Assembly (NCBI GenBank): GCA_022841825.1
Contig: JALHQT010000010.1
Location: forward strand, 117,735 to 181,734
Source of the DNA: Anaerolineae bacterium
Lineage (GTDB): Bacteria; Chloroflexota; Anaerolineae; Aggregatilineales; Phototrophicaceae
Length of the DNA stretch: 64,000 nt
Direction: 5' to 3'
Shown piece after piece: positions 9,228 through 17,695 of this stretch; the stretch's first letter is position 1, and each line of letters opens with the position of its first letter. A model generated the notes under the pieces. That model was not told the DNA's origin and ran no database searches. It was given only the letters and a program-made list of their open reading frames with translations. Made by a program: the position numbers and the translations under genes.

Positions 9228-9779
9228 TCATCGTGGATAGGCATAGTGCCCTTGATACCCAAGTAAGCGTCCAACCGGCGCAAGCAAGCCAAAGAGGACT
9301 CTTTGCGCGGCGACTGGCGGCTGCGCAAGAGTGATTTCCTTCTCGAATTCTCGCAGTATGAGCGCCATAACGAGCAGATTGGGCAGCCCTGTCTTCTTGT
9401 CGACTTTGCCAGCTTGGGCAAGACCAAAGAAGGTTTCAAAGAACTCATCGAAACGGAGAGCCGGGCGAACATCCACCAGCACATGTGCCTCTTGATCGCC
9501 ATCATTCCACCACACATGGGGGGTTCGTGGAGGGACAACGGTGATTTCGCCTGCACGAACTTCTCGCTTGACTCCATTGACACGGAATTTGACACTCCCT
9601 GAAAGAACTTCGAAGCGTTCTTCCTGGAGTGGATGGACATGTTCGGCTGCTACGAACCCATGAGGTCTCATGATAACGTCCGCCTGCATGAGATCGCCGC
9701 TTGTGTCCTTAGCCGTTTTCCGAAAAATGATCTTCTCACCCGTCACAGGATGATCGAGAATGTCGCCTGCCTTAGCCAC
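9228..9779 (-). CDS. Cupin-domain protein
   Basis: A 183-residue protein with a single conserved cupin barrel. Motif 1 is visible as AAEHVHPLQEERFEVLSG (His, His, Glu metal ligands) and motif 2 as PPRTPHVWWN. The GTG start at 9779 follows AAGGAGG and gives the natural N terminus VAKAGDILDHP. The C-terminal 60 residues are helical and hydrophobic and may contact the membrane. Function is unknown; the family includes dioxygenases, isomerases and binding proteins. Confidence 0.85.
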   Translation of the reverse strand: MAKAGDILDHPVTGEKIIFRKTAKDTSGDLMQADVIMRPHGFVAAEHVHPLQEERFEVLSGSVKFRVNGVKREVRAGEITVVPPRTPHVWWNDGDQEAHVLVDVRPALRFDEFFETFFGLAQAGKVDKKTGLPNLLVMALILREFEKEITLAQPPVAAQRVLFGLLAPVGRLLGYQGHYAYPR

Positions 9780-9985
9780 TGTATTCCTCCTTGGCAACTT
9801 GCAATCGTTCGCGTAAACCGAGGTGATAACACCCCTTGATCGCTTCACTTCGTACAAATCAATGCTTTTTGAGCGCCTGCCACGATTCGAACATCGCCCA
9901 CCCGCCAAAAATCAGACTGCCCATGTGGCTCATATCGCCAAAGGGTGATGCCCCCGAATACGCAGATATGACTCTGAAAGTCTGG
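9780..9985. other. Gene-poor gap with a possible short gene remnant
   Basis: No convincing complete gene. On the minus strand, about 9859-9960 reads as FGDMSHMGSLIFGGWAMFE followed by SWQALKKH and a stop. It resembles the C-terminal end of a small membrane protein, possibly a remnant, but has no clear start and partly overlaps the SnoaL-like gene in another frame. Confidence 0.25.
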
Positions 9986-10351
9986 TTAGCTCCAGACTTC
10001 CGCGATCTTTCCATTTTCGAGACGGTAAATGGTGAGGCTGTGTTCGATAAACGGCTGTCCGGCGGGCTGCCCCATGAGTTCTTGGGTCTGTGTGCCGCTG
10101 GCGGTAAAACGCACGACCACTTTATCGCCTTCGGCAATCGTGTCATGGAGCGTGACTTTGAAATCGGGAACAGCATCGTGAAACCCCGTGAAGAAGTCTT
10201 TGATACCGTCTATGCCAACAACCCCATCTTGTTCAGGGACGCTGTGCGAGATGATGTTGGGGCTGAAAAAAGCAAACGACTCTTCCAGGCTGTGGCGATT
10301 CTGTGCCTCGAAGTAACGATGGATCACGGCTTTATTCTGTTCAGTGGACAT
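9986..10351 (-). CDS. SnoaL-like / NTF2-fold ester cyclase family protein
   Basis: A 121-residue NTF2-like alpha+beta protein. The start MSTEQNKAVIHRYFEAQN and the motifs GIDGIKDFFTGFHDAVPDF and TIAEGDKVVVRFTASGT are typical of SnoaL-type proteins, which bind small hydrophobic molecules and in some cases cyclise polyketides. AAGGAGAA lies nine bases before the ATG at 10351. There are no polyketide genes nearby, so a generic small-molecule role is more likely. Confidence 0.85.
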   Translation of the reverse strand: MSTEQNKAVIHRYFEAQNRHSLEESFAFFSPNIISHSVPEQDGVVGIDGIKDFFTGFHDAVPDFKVTLHDTIAEGDKVVVRFTASGTQTQELMGQPAGQPFIEHSLTIYRLENGKIAEVWS

Positions 10352-10483
10352 GGCGAAGTTCTCCTTATTGCCTGTTGTCATTCAGCCTAAAGGAGAAGGT
10401 GTCCCGCTGTCATCGGCGGGGGACACGTTGTGATTGGGAGGAATGCCCGATTGGGTCGGGAAGATATCCCGGTCGTGGGCGCA

Positions 10484-10509
10484 CTGCCGGATGTCTAGAC
10501 ATCCGGCAG
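10484..10509. repeat. Perfect 26-bp palindrome
   Basis: CTGCCGGATGTCT is followed directly by its exact reverse complement (centre at 10496/10497, TCTAGA). It lies between the SnoaL-like gene and the LLM oxidoreductase. There is no U-run, so it is not a standard terminator. Confidence 0.8.
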
Positions 10510-10554
10510 GTAGGGCGGGGTCATTGTGTGGGGGCTTGCGTCAGAGGGTGCTGG

Positions 10555-11568
10555 CTATGCGGATGCTTTGGCGAACGCTGGCAGTATCTTGCTTCCGTAC
10601 TCCTCCACCATCCGCTCTTCGTCGCCGACCATCAGATAGATGTTGAACTGCGTCACGCCGACCGATTCCAGCTCTTTCATCTTGGCGAGATGCGCATCCA
10701 GGTCGCCCAGCACGCCGAAGCTGTCGATGATGTCGTCCTTGATGAAGTCGAGGTGATCGGCATCCTTGTCCGCGTGGTGGCGGTAGTCGTAGCCCTTGCG
10801 CCCTTCGATGTAATCGGTCAGGCGCTGCGGCACCATGTTGCCCGCTTTGCCATACTTTTCGACCAGGTCGGCGACGTGGTTGCCGACCATCGCCGGGAAC
10901 CAGCGCGTCTGCTCGCGCGCCTTCTGCATATCGCCCACCCAGACCGGCGCGGCGCTCATCACCTTGAAGCTGCTCATGTCGCGTCCGGCAGCGCTGCCCG
11001 CGCTGATCGCCTGATCGGTGAACCACTTGACCAGCCAGGGATCGGCAAGCTGGATGATCAAGCCATCGCCGTGTTCCCCAGCGGCGGCGAGCGCTTTGGG
11101 ACCATAGGCGGCGAACCAGACGGGCAGGTCGTAGCCTTCTGCCCAGGGAATGGTGACGGGCTTCACGTCCTCTTCGTAGGCGACCTCTTTGCCTGCCACC
11201 ATGTCCTTGACGGCGTGGCAGAACTCGACCATCGTCTCGACGTTGAGCGGCTTTTGCCCCATCATGCGCCGCGAGCTGTCGCCGCGCCCGATGCCCATGT
11301 CGATGCGACCGCCGCTCTGCGCTGCCAGCGTGGCGTGCAGGCTCGCCGCGACCGACCAATCGCGCACGCCGGGGTTGGTCACGCAGGTGGAAAAGCGCAG
11401 CTTGCTGGTGTGCTCGATGCACATCGCCATCGTCACGAATGCCTCGCGCCACAGGATGTGCGAATCAAAAAACCAGGCATAAGTGAAGCCCGCCTGTTCC
11501 GCCTGTTTACATAATTCTACGGTGCGCTTGGGCGAAATATCGCCTTTGAAGGTGATTCCAAATTCCAT
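10555..11568 (-). CDS. LLM-class flavin (FMN or F420)-dependent oxidoreductase
   Basis: A 337-residue TIM-barrel oxidoreductase of the luciferase-like monooxygenase superfamily. Typical segments are MEFGITFKG at the start, YAWFFDSHILWREAFVTMA, DMGIGRGDSSRRMMG and the LPVWFAAYGPKALAAAGEHGDG strand-helix. The AFVTMA and GRGDS patterns resemble F420-dependent methylenetetrahydromethanopterin reductase and glucose-6-phosphate dehydrogenase-like members. ATG 11568 has AGGAG ten bases upstream. Substrate and cofactor choice cannot be settled by eye. Confidence 0.88.
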   Translation of the reverse strand: MEFGITFKGDISPKRTVELCKQAEQAGFTYAWFFDSHILWREAFVTMAMCIEHTSKLRFSTCVTNPGVRDWSVAASLHATLAAQSGGRIDMGIGRGDSSRRMMGQKPLNVETMVEFCHAVKDMVAGKEVAYEEDVKPVTIPWAEGYDLPVWFAAYGPKALAAAGEHGDGLIIQLADPWLVKWFTDQAISAGSAAGRDMSSFKVMSAAPVWVGDMQKAREQTRWFPAMVGNHVADLVEKYGKAGNMVPQRLTDYIEGRKGYDYRHHADKDADHLDFIKDDIIDSFGVLGDLDAHLAKMKELESVGVTQFNIYLMVGDEERMVEEYGSKILPAFAKASA

Positions 11569-11683
11569 CGGATGGCGCTCCTGCAATAAAACAAGTTGTC
11601 GCTGCGAACAGAGGCAGGAGAGGATAGCGCAGAATCGTGATTTCATCACACAGAGCCGCGTCGGGGGTGAGGTTCTGGAAGAC

Positions 11684-12361
11684 TCACGCACGACCGAGGG
11701 TATGCACGATGACGAGGATGCCTTCCCGCAGGTGGATGCGCGCGCGCGGACTCGTCATCACGTTCGAGACGCCGCGCGCGGGTCCGAAAAACAGGTCTTC
11801 GCCGACCAGCGGATAGAGCAGATGCTCGGTCGTCACCCCGCGCGCCGTCCCGCTGATCGGCAGCAGCGACAGCGTGTCGTCCGGCGCGCCGTCAATCTCG
11901 ATGCTGCCGGACATCAGCAGCAGCGTCTCTTCGTCGTCCGCGACCAACCGCGCATCGACGCCGCGGAGCGCGGGCAGCGCCAGCAGATAGACGTTGCTCA
12001 ACGTCTGATCCAGCCGCCCGCCCACCGCGCCGATCACACGAATCCAGGTCGCGCCCCGCTCGACGGCATACAGCAGCGCCAGCTCAAGATCGGTCTCGTC
12101 TTTGGCGGGCGGGTAACGCAGGGCAAGCGCGCCGCTGGTGGTCAGGCGCTCTAACGCCTCCGGGGTGACCGAGTCCATGTCGCCGATGATGACCTGCGGC
12201 GTGACGCCGTAATGCTCAGCGACGCGCACCCCGCCGTCCGCCGCGATCAGCAGCGCGTCCTGCGCGTGGGCAAGCGCGCGCTGCACCATCATGCCGTCGT
12301 CAATATCGCCGTTGGCGAAGATGAGGGCTTTCGAGGTCGCCATGTTATGCGCGCTCATCAT
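11684..12361 (-). CDS. Thiamine pyrophosphokinase
   Basis: Transfers pyrophosphate from ATP to thiamine, giving thiamine diphosphate. Characteristic motifs are ALLIAADGGVRVAEHYG, the IIGDMDSVTPEAL acidic site, PPAKDETDLELAL, GAVGGRLDQTLSN and a C-terminal SNVMTSPRARIHLREG segment. Length is 225 residues, normal for the family. The start overlaps the stop of the upstream TPR gene (ATGATGA), indicating translational coupling. I see no TPP riboswitch upstream of the pair. Confidence 0.92.
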   Translation of the reverse strand: MMSAHNMATSKALIFANGDIDDGMMVQRALAHAQDALLIAADGGVRVAEHYGVTPQVIIGDMDSVTPEALERLTTSGALALRYPPAKDETDLELALLYAVERGATWIRVIGAVGGRLDQTLSNVYLLALPALRGVDARLVADDEETLLLMSGSIEIDGAPDDTLSLLPISGTARGVTTEHLLYPLVGEDLFFGPARGVSNVMTSPRARIHLREGILVIVHTLGRA

Positions 12362-14496
12362 GCATCGTTCTGCGCCGCTTTCGCCAGCCAGGCGGGCTGC
12401 TTCTTCCCCTGCGGCATGCGCAGGCGGTTGAAGATGCCAGCGGCTTCGTCCCAGGTGGTCCGCGCGGCATCGAGGTCGCCGCCTGCTGCCAGTGCCTCCG
12501 CGCGCAGCGCCAGCGCCTCTGCCACCCAGCGCCGCAGGTCGGCGCGGCGGGCAGTATTCAGCGCCTCATCGATCAGCGAGAGAGCAGCGGCGGGCGAGGC
12601 GGGGAGTTCGAACTGCGCGGCTGCCAGGAGCGCGCGTATCAGCAGATCGGGCGCGCCGTCCGTCCGCGCCGCCGCCAGCACCTGACGGATGCTCGCCGCT
12701 TCCTCGATTTCGCCCATCAGCAGGCGCGTGCGCGCCAGGTTGATTTCCATGCTGGTCTGCCAGTGGAGATCGCCGAGCGACCGCGCCATCTCCAGCGCCT
12801 GACGATGATATGCCAGCGCGGTGGGGTATTCGCCAGCGGAGGCGTGCGCCAGCCCCAGGTTGTCGCGCTGGATCGCCATCAGCAGCGTCAAGCCCAGCGC
12901 CTCGCTCTGGCGCAGCGCCTGCTCCAGCAGGGCGATAGCGCGGCGTGGACGCCCGGTCTGCACGAGAAAGTAGGCATAGTTGTTGCGCCGCAGGCTCTCC
13001 GCCGCGCGGTCGCCCAGTTTTTCCGCCAGCGCGATGGCTTCGCTGAAGAACGAATCGACGGAATCCGCGTCGCCACCCTGTTCTGCGAAGGCATAGGCAG
13101 CGTTGGAATAGACCAGCCCGCGCGTTTCGAGGTCGTGCTGCTCCACCGAGTTCAGGACGGTCAGCGCCTGCTCAAAATCACGCAGCGCGCGCGCGTGCAC
13201 CCCCAACACCTTGCGGGTGCTGCCCAAATCACACAACAGCCGCGCCACCTGCGCATGAACGTTTTCTTCCTCAAACAGCGCCAGGGCAGCCGTCCAATGG
13301 GCGAGGGCGTCGTGCCATTCGCCGGCGCGGTAGTGCAGCAGTCCCAGGTCGCGGCGCGTTTGCGCGCGTTCGAGCGGCGTCCCGTGCGAATCCGCCTGAC
13401 TCACCGCCTGCTGAAAGACAGTACGCGCAGCAGCGGTATCGCCGCTTTCGGCAAGGGCGTTGGCGAGCACGCGCAGGACTTCGACCTTGTCGCGCGCCGG
13501 GATGTCCTCGGCGGCAGCCTGTAGATGTGGGATTGCCTCGCCGCTGCGCCCAGCGCCGCGCAGCGCCGTGCCGAGCGCCGCACGCGCCAGCGCCTGCACC
13601 TGCGCCGTCTGCCCTTCGGCGATCTGCGTCGCGCGTTCGGCGGTCGCCAGCGCCTCGTCGCGCAGTCCCATGATGTCCTGGACGAAGCTGAGGCGGTAGA
13701 GCGTCTGCACATGCTCCTGGGACTTCTGGTCGACAAAACGGTCTGCCACGAGCTTGAGATAGATGCGTGCCTCGGCATAGCGCCCCTCGTTCAGCGCGCG
13801 TTCGCCCAGGAACAGCGCCCATCGCCGCTGGTGGACGACATCCCCCAACTGTTCGGCGACTTTAAGCCCGCGTTCGATCAGCCGTAGCCCGTCGCTGACA
13901 TTGCCCATCTCCAGCGTCGCCTGCCCGACCAACCCCACAAACAGCGGGCTGAGTTCGCCGTCGCCAACCATGTTCAGTTTGGGCAGCGCCTCGCGCAGCA
14001 GATGCAGCGCGTAGCTTGCGTTGCCTTCGCGCAGCGCCAGCTCGCCGCGCAGCGCCTGGGCACGCCCTTCCGCGCCGACCGCCGCAGCGCTGCGTGCCAG
14101 CGCCTGCCCCTGATCGTAGAAGGCAGCCGCCTCTTCCAGCTTGCCCTGCGCGAATGCGAGCCGCCCTTGCCCCAACATGACATATGCCTGCGACAGTTTG
14201 TCCTCGCCCGCTTTGGCACGCGCCCCGTCGAGCGCGCGCTGCGCTTCGGCATCGTTGCGCTGGCTGCAATAGAGGTCTGCGCGCTGGAGGAAGATTTCGA
14301 CCGCCACTGGGTTATCGACCGAGTCCTTGAGCAGCTCTAACGCGCGATCCAGTTTTTCATGCGCAAGGGGGAAGTCTTCGGCGAGTTTCGCCCGACGTGC
14401 TGCCTCGAAGACCCCGCGCAGCTCCGGATCGACTCCCGGACGCGCTGCGCCATCGGACGACTTGAAGATCGAACCCACTCGCTCAAGAAATTTCAT
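12358..14496 (-). CDS. Large tetratricopeptide-repeat (TPR) protein
   Basis: A 712-residue all-helical protein with TPR units along its whole length, such as YVMLGQGRLAFAQGKLEEAA, RDLGLLHYRAGEWHDALAHW, RNNYAYFLVQTGRPRRAIAL and RDNLGLAHASAGEYPTALAY. No signal peptide or enzyme domain, so it is probably a cytosolic scaffold. ATG 14496 gives the start KFLERVGSIFKS; the longer in-frame reading upstream lacks TPR character. Its stop overlaps the thiamine pyrophosphokinase start, so the two share a transcript, although a functional link is not obvious. Confidence 0.87.
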   Translation of the reverse strand: MKFLERVGSIFKSSDGAARPGVDPELRGVFEAARRAKLAEDFPLAHEKLDRALELLKDSVDNPVAVEIFLQRADLYCSQRNDAEAQRALDGARAKAGEDKLSQAYVMLGQGRLAFAQGKLEEAAAFYDQGQALARSAAAVGAEGRAQALRGELALREGNASYALHLLREALPKLNMVGDGELSPLFVGLVGQATLEMGNVSDGLRLIERGLKVAEQLGDVVHQRRWALFLGERALNEGRYAEARIYLKLVADRFVDQKSQEHVQTLYRLSFVQDIMGLRDEALATAERATQIAEGQTAQVQALARAALGTALRGAGRSGEAIPHLQAAAEDIPARDKVEVLRVLANALAESGDTAAARTVFQQAVSQADSHGTPLERAQTRRDLGLLHYRAGEWHDALAHWTAALALFEEENVHAQVARLLCDLGSTRKVLGVHARALRDFEQALTVLNSVEQHDLETRGLVYSNAAYAFAEQGGDADSVDSFFSEAIALAEKLGDRAAESLRRNNYAYFLVQTGRPRRAIALLEQALRQSEALGLTLLMAIQRDNLGLAHASAGEYPTALAYHRQALEMARSLGDLHWQTSMEINLARTRLLMGEIEEAASIRQVLAAARTDGAPDLLIRALLAAAQFELPASPAAALSLIDEALNTARRADLRRWVAEALALRAEALAAGGDLDAARTTWDEAAGIFNRLRMPQGKKQPAWLAKAAQNDA

Positions 14497-14600
14497 AGGA
14501 CTCCCGCGCGCCGTCGTGTAGTGCTGCAATCGCCTTATCTTATCACGAAGGTCTGCGTTTCTCGTGCCGTTCGTGGGCGGCAGGGCGGCTGCACACCTTT

Positions 14601-14629
14601 TTGGTGTCCGGGGGGTGTTTCTGTAGAAT
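14601..14629 (+). promoter_or_regulatory. Candidate sigma-70 promoter for the 14666 gene
   Basis: TTGGTG at 14601-14606 and TAGAAT at 14624-14629 are separated by 17 bases and lie 37 bases before the ATG at 14666. The -10 box matches five of six consensus bases. Confidence 0.45.
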
Positions 14630-14665
14630 GTACATATAGCACCCACGACAACGGAAAGCATCTGC

Positions 14666-15469
14666 ATGGCTATCGATTTCATCGTCGATTACGGCTGCAA
14701 ACCCAAAGACAAGTTCGGCACGCCGGAAATCCTGGAGCGCCTGAAGATGCGTGTGCGCGCGCAGACCATCATCCGCCTCTTTCGTGAGAATGGCGACGGT
14801 CGCCCGCCGAGCGAGATGGGCTTTGAGTTCGTGCGCCAGACTCCTGAAGGGGAAGAGGAGACGCAGATCATCATCGTCCAGGACTTGCTCGACCGCGCGA
14901 CCGAGCTGGACGAGTGGGGGCATCACTGCGCGGGTTGCCCCGCCAACGTGCGCGGGGCGACGTTTGGCTGCGTGGACGCGGTGCAGTATCCGTTGAGCCT
15001 GCGCGGCGAACGCGGGCTGCTGGAACGCCTGCCGGGCATCGACGAGCCTTTTCTGTGGCTGCTGCTGCGTCAGGGCATTCAGGAGATGGGCTACGACGGC
15101 GCACAGGTCAAACCGCTGCGCGCCAGCGGCACTTATTTCGAGGCGGATGCGGCGCAGTCGCGCGATATGCAGGACTTCGTCATCGATACCAACCAAGTAT
15201 TCGAGATGACTTTCATGCTCGGCGATATCGCGCCTGCCCACGCCGGGATGCTGTTGCAGTTCTTCGGCGCTGTTCCGCGCGCGACCGAAGCCGCACAGGT
15301 CGTCGAGATCATGAACAGCACGCTGACGCGCGACGAGATCCGCGCGCGCTACCCGCTGAATGTCGCGGCGAGCGAGAGCGACGACAGCACGATTGCCGAA
15401 CTCAAGCGCTTCTTAACAGCGCTGCATCATGCCTGGCAGCTCGGCGTACCGCTGATCATCGATGCGTGA
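14666..15469 (+). CDS. Conserved-looking protein of unknown function with HCAGCPAN motif
   Basis: I do not recognise this 267-residue soluble protein. The N terminus (AIDFIVDYGCKPKDKFGTPEILERLKMR) is followed by a short motif HHCAGCPANVRG around residues 91-102, in which two Cys and two His could bind metal, and a further Cys occurs in FGCVDAVQYP. The C-terminal half is rich in Glu and Asp. A promoter-like sequence lies upstream. It is single, transcribed divergently from the TPR gene. A metal-dependent or regulatory role is only a guess. Confidence 0.8.
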   Translation: MAIDFIVDYGCKPKDKFGTPEILERLKMRVRAQTIIRLFRENGDGRPPSEMGFEFVRQTPEGEEETQIIIVQDLLDRATELDEWGHHCAGCPANVRGATFGCVDAVQYPLSLRGERGLLERLPGIDEPFLWLLLRQGIQEMGYDGAQVKPLRASGTYFEADAAQSRDMQDFVIDTNQVFEMTFMLGDIAPAHAGMLLQFFGAVPRATEAAQVVEIMNSTLTRDEIRARYPLNVAASESDDSTIAELKRFLTALHHAWQLGVPLIIDA

Positions 15470-15497
15470 GGGGCAAAAGTAGGTTATCGTATGTTTT

Positions 15498-15527
15498 TGT
15501 AGGGGCGCAATGCATTGCGCCCCTACA
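15498..15527. repeat. 30-bp perfect palindrome, GTAGGGGCGCAAT family
   Basis: TGTAGGGGCGCAATG is followed by its exact reverse complement. It is one of several dispersed copies (19603, 21795, 30122, 50955 and relatives) that share the GTAGGGGC ends. Confidence 0.9.
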
Positions 15528-15544
15528 AGCACGTTGGGGTTTCC

Positions 15545-15570
15545 GTAGGGACGCCATTCATGGCGTCCGT
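15545..15570. repeat. Palindromic repeat, GGGACGCCAT family
   Basis: GTAGGGACGCCATTCATGGCG followed by TCC: arms GGACGCCAT and ATGGCGTCC around a short centre. It is related to the copies at 929-998 and 59791-59817. Confidence 0.75.
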
Positions 15571-15595
15571 GCCACGATTTGCTTCGACCTTCGGT

Positions 15596-17431
15596 TTAGA
15601 AATTCGCGGGCGGACAGCACCCGTCACGCCCACGATCGCACTGCGGATCGCCAGGTCGGCAGCCATTGCTGTTGTCGTTGATGTCGCACGGCGGGCAGTC
15701 CGGGCAGACCTCACACGCATAGCATTCTTCGCAGTCGTAGCACTCTGTGCAATCACCACACGTCTCACAGTCCACGCAGTCCACGCATTCGTCCAGCGGG
15801 CGCTCGGTTGCTGTGGGAGTCAACGTGGGGGTCTCCGTCGGAGTCGCCGTTGGAATGGTGACCTCGGTGGTCGGGGTATGAGTCGGCGTTGGTGTGGCGG
15901 TGAATGGCTGCTCGACTGGCTCCGTCTCTTCAACACGCTGCGTCGGGGTCGCCGTCGGCGCTTCGGTCGGGTCGGGCGGGAAGGCGCGCTGGATGACACC
16001 GCTCGACGCGCGGCAGACACCGACGCCGTTGACCAGCGCCAGCACTTCCCAGGTATACGACCCGAAGAGCGGCAGCGCACCGAGGTCGGTTGATGCCTGC
16101 GTGACCCCTGCGGGGGTGCCCACGCTTGCCACCTGCGCGCCATCGCGATAGACGTTCACCTGGTAGCCGGTCACCAGCGAGCTGGCGACGCCATCCCAGA
16201 AGAAAGTGACACCCGCATACGGCAGCCCGTCGAGCGGCGACGTGGCGCGCAGCGTGCTGCAATCGACCTGGATGATCTGCGGCGGTACGGGCGTCGGCGG
16301 CGGCGGGTTATCGACGCTCACGGGCGCGGGCGATGGCGTCGGCGTGGTCAGCGCCGCGATCAGCTCGCTCGGCACGTTGATGGGATATTTGAGGAGGATA
16401 GCGGGAATGTTCTCCAGCGGTTCGAACAGCAGCCACTCTTCCAGCGTCAGCGGGCGCGGCTCGCTCCAGGAGCCTGTCGCCGCGCCGGATTCGTCGAGCT
16501 GTATGATGCTGATGAAGCCCGCCGGGATGTACTTGCCGTCGCTGGTGTATACGCCGCCGTCGATGACCGCCAGCAGCATCTGCCCGCCTGTCGTCCACAG
16601 CGCGATGGTCGAGCCGATATTGAGTTCCGCGCCATTGACCGTCAGATTGACCGTCATCTGCTCCGGTCCCTGCATGACCACCAGCGAGGGCGGCGCTTCG
16701 GCGCACGACACGCCGGTGATATTGGTCGTCAGGCGGACCGCCTGCATCGGCGTGTACGGCGCAGTCTCCTGGGTCGGCAGGGTCGCCAGGTCACCGGCGC
16801 TGGTCACCGCTTCGAAGGGCAGCCATCCGACGAGGTCGGCATAGACGACGCGCACCCACTGCCCGTCGCTGCTGATGCGGTCGGCGGAGAGCAGCGTGTC
16901 GGGCGGGACCTGCGCGGACGTGTTGGCGATCCCGGTCGGACGGGTGCGCAGCAGGCTCTGGACGCGCGTCGTGATGTCGATGGGCGTGATCGCGGCGGGC
17001 GAAGCGGCGGGATCAACCGCGTTTTCCAGCGTCACATCGCCAAAGAGCATGAAGGTGACCGACTGTCCCGGCAGCGCGTCCGGCAAGTCTGCCTGGACGT
17101 TCAGCACGGCGATCCCCCACTCGTCGAGATCGACATTGAGCGGCGCGGTCGTCAGCGATTGGAGCTGTACGAGTTCCGCGAGATCGGACGGCTGGCTGAA
17201 GAAATCCTGCGGCTGTTCCCGCGAAAAGGTCGCGCCGACGTTGTCGAAGCCATAACACGCACTGTTGCGCCCCAAGCCGCCGCAGTTATTGCCGACCGCT
17301 TCCAGCGCCTGCTCGACCAGCGGCGCGCAGGTACTGTCGAACTGCGCGCTGCTGGTCATCGCCGGCAGCCCGAACGTGATGCTCAACGCCACTGCGACGA
17401 CAGCAGCGCATATTCCAATCCGAATTCGCAT
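15596..17431 (-). CDS. Secreted multi-domain protein with SH3b-like region, Pro/Thr linker and CxxCxxC tail
   Basis: A 611-residue secreted protein. Residues 1-29 are a signal peptide. The central region contains an SH3b-like stretch (LSADRISSDGQWVRVVYADLVGWLPFEAV) and a fibronectin-like segment (SSLVTGYQVNVYRDGAQVA). A linker of Thr/Pro repeats (TATPTPTHTPTTE) leads to residues 549-582, where 12 cysteines occur at every third position (ECVDCVDCETCGDCTEC...). A further Asp/Cys-rich end (NGCRPGDPQCDRGRDGCC) completes the tail. The domain order suggests a cell-surface or matrix protein. The tail may bind metal or form disulfides; no named family is recognised for it. Confidence 0.85.
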   Translation of the reverse strand: MRIRIGICAAVVAVALSITFGLPAMTSSAQFDSTCAPLVEQALEAVGNNCGGLGRNSACYGFDNVGATFSREQPQDFFSQPSDLAELVQLQSLTTAPLNVDLDEWGIAVLNVQADLPDALPGQSVTFMLFGDVTLENAVDPAASPAAITPIDITTRVQSLLRTRPTGIANTSAQVPPDTLLSADRISSDGQWVRVVYADLVGWLPFEAVTSAGDLATLPTQETAPYTPMQAVRLTTNITGVSCAEAPPSLVVMQGPEQMTVNLTVNGAELNIGSTIALWTTGGQMLLAVIDGGVYTSDGKYIPAGFISIIQLDESGAATGSWSEPRPLTLEEWLLFEPLENIPAILLKYPINVPSELIAALTTPTPSPAPVSVDNPPPPTPVPPQIIQVDCSTLRATSPLDGLPYAGVTFFWDGVASSLVTGYQVNVYRDGAQVASVGTPAGVTQASTDLGALPLFGSYTWEVLALVNGVGVCRASSGVIQRAFPPDPTEAPTATPTQRVEETEPVEQPFTATPTPTHTPTTEVTIPTATPTETPTLTPTATERPLDECVDCVDCETCGDCTECYDCEECYACEVCPDCPPCDINDNSNGCRPGDPQCDRGRDGCCPPANF

Positions 17432-17578
17432 GACCGTCCCTGCCTCTCGCCCCGCCTACTCGTCATGCCTATGGTTGTACATGACCCAACTTACACATGA
17501 CAAAAAATCAACCTTGCATACATATTTTTCAGGTCGCATTTATTCATGTCGCAGGTTGTGAAAACTTCTACAAGGGAA

Positions 17579-17609
17579 ATAAAAACCCCCATCCGTTTGG
17601 GACAGGGGC
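17579..17609 (-). terminator. Rho-independent terminator after the tRNA
   Basis: On the minus strand, CCCCTGTCC pairs with GGATGGGG (with G-U wobbles) around a CAAAC loop and is followed by TTTTTATTT. It begins about five bases after the tRNA 3' end. Confidence 0.85.
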
Positions 17610-17612
17610 TTG

Positions 17613-17684
17613 TGCCGAGGGTGGGATTCGCACCCACGACCCACGCATTTTCAGTGCGTTGCTCTACTGCTGAGCTACCTCGGC
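17613..17684 (-). tRNA. tRNA-Phe (anticodon GAA) with atypical D- and T-loops
   Basis: All four stems are perfect: acceptor GCCGAGG/CCTCGGC, D-stem GCTC/GAGC, anticodon stem ACGCA/TGCGT around loop CTGAAAA (anticodon GAA), and T-stem GTGGG/CCCAC. The discriminator base is A and CCA is not encoded. Two features are unusual. The D-loop is only AGCAGTA and lacks the G18-G19 pair, and the T-loop is TGCGAAT, with G in place of the usual U (pseudouridine) 55. The gene has a near-consensus promoter and a terminator, so it is probably expressed. It could be the cell's main tRNA-Phe or a specialised copy. Confidence 0.92.
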
Positions 17685-17695
17685 AACAAGATCGA

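Noticed and set aside
9859..9985. Small gene reading MSHMGSLIFGGWAMFESWQA at the cupin/SnoaL gap
   Set aside because: No ribosome-binding site or upstream body. Kept only as a possible remnant in the gap entry.
10303..11514. Long plus-strand open frame over the LLM oxidoreductase
   Set aside because: Same reason: the minus strand encodes a complete LLM-class protein; the plus frame is an Arg/His/Asp-rich shadow.
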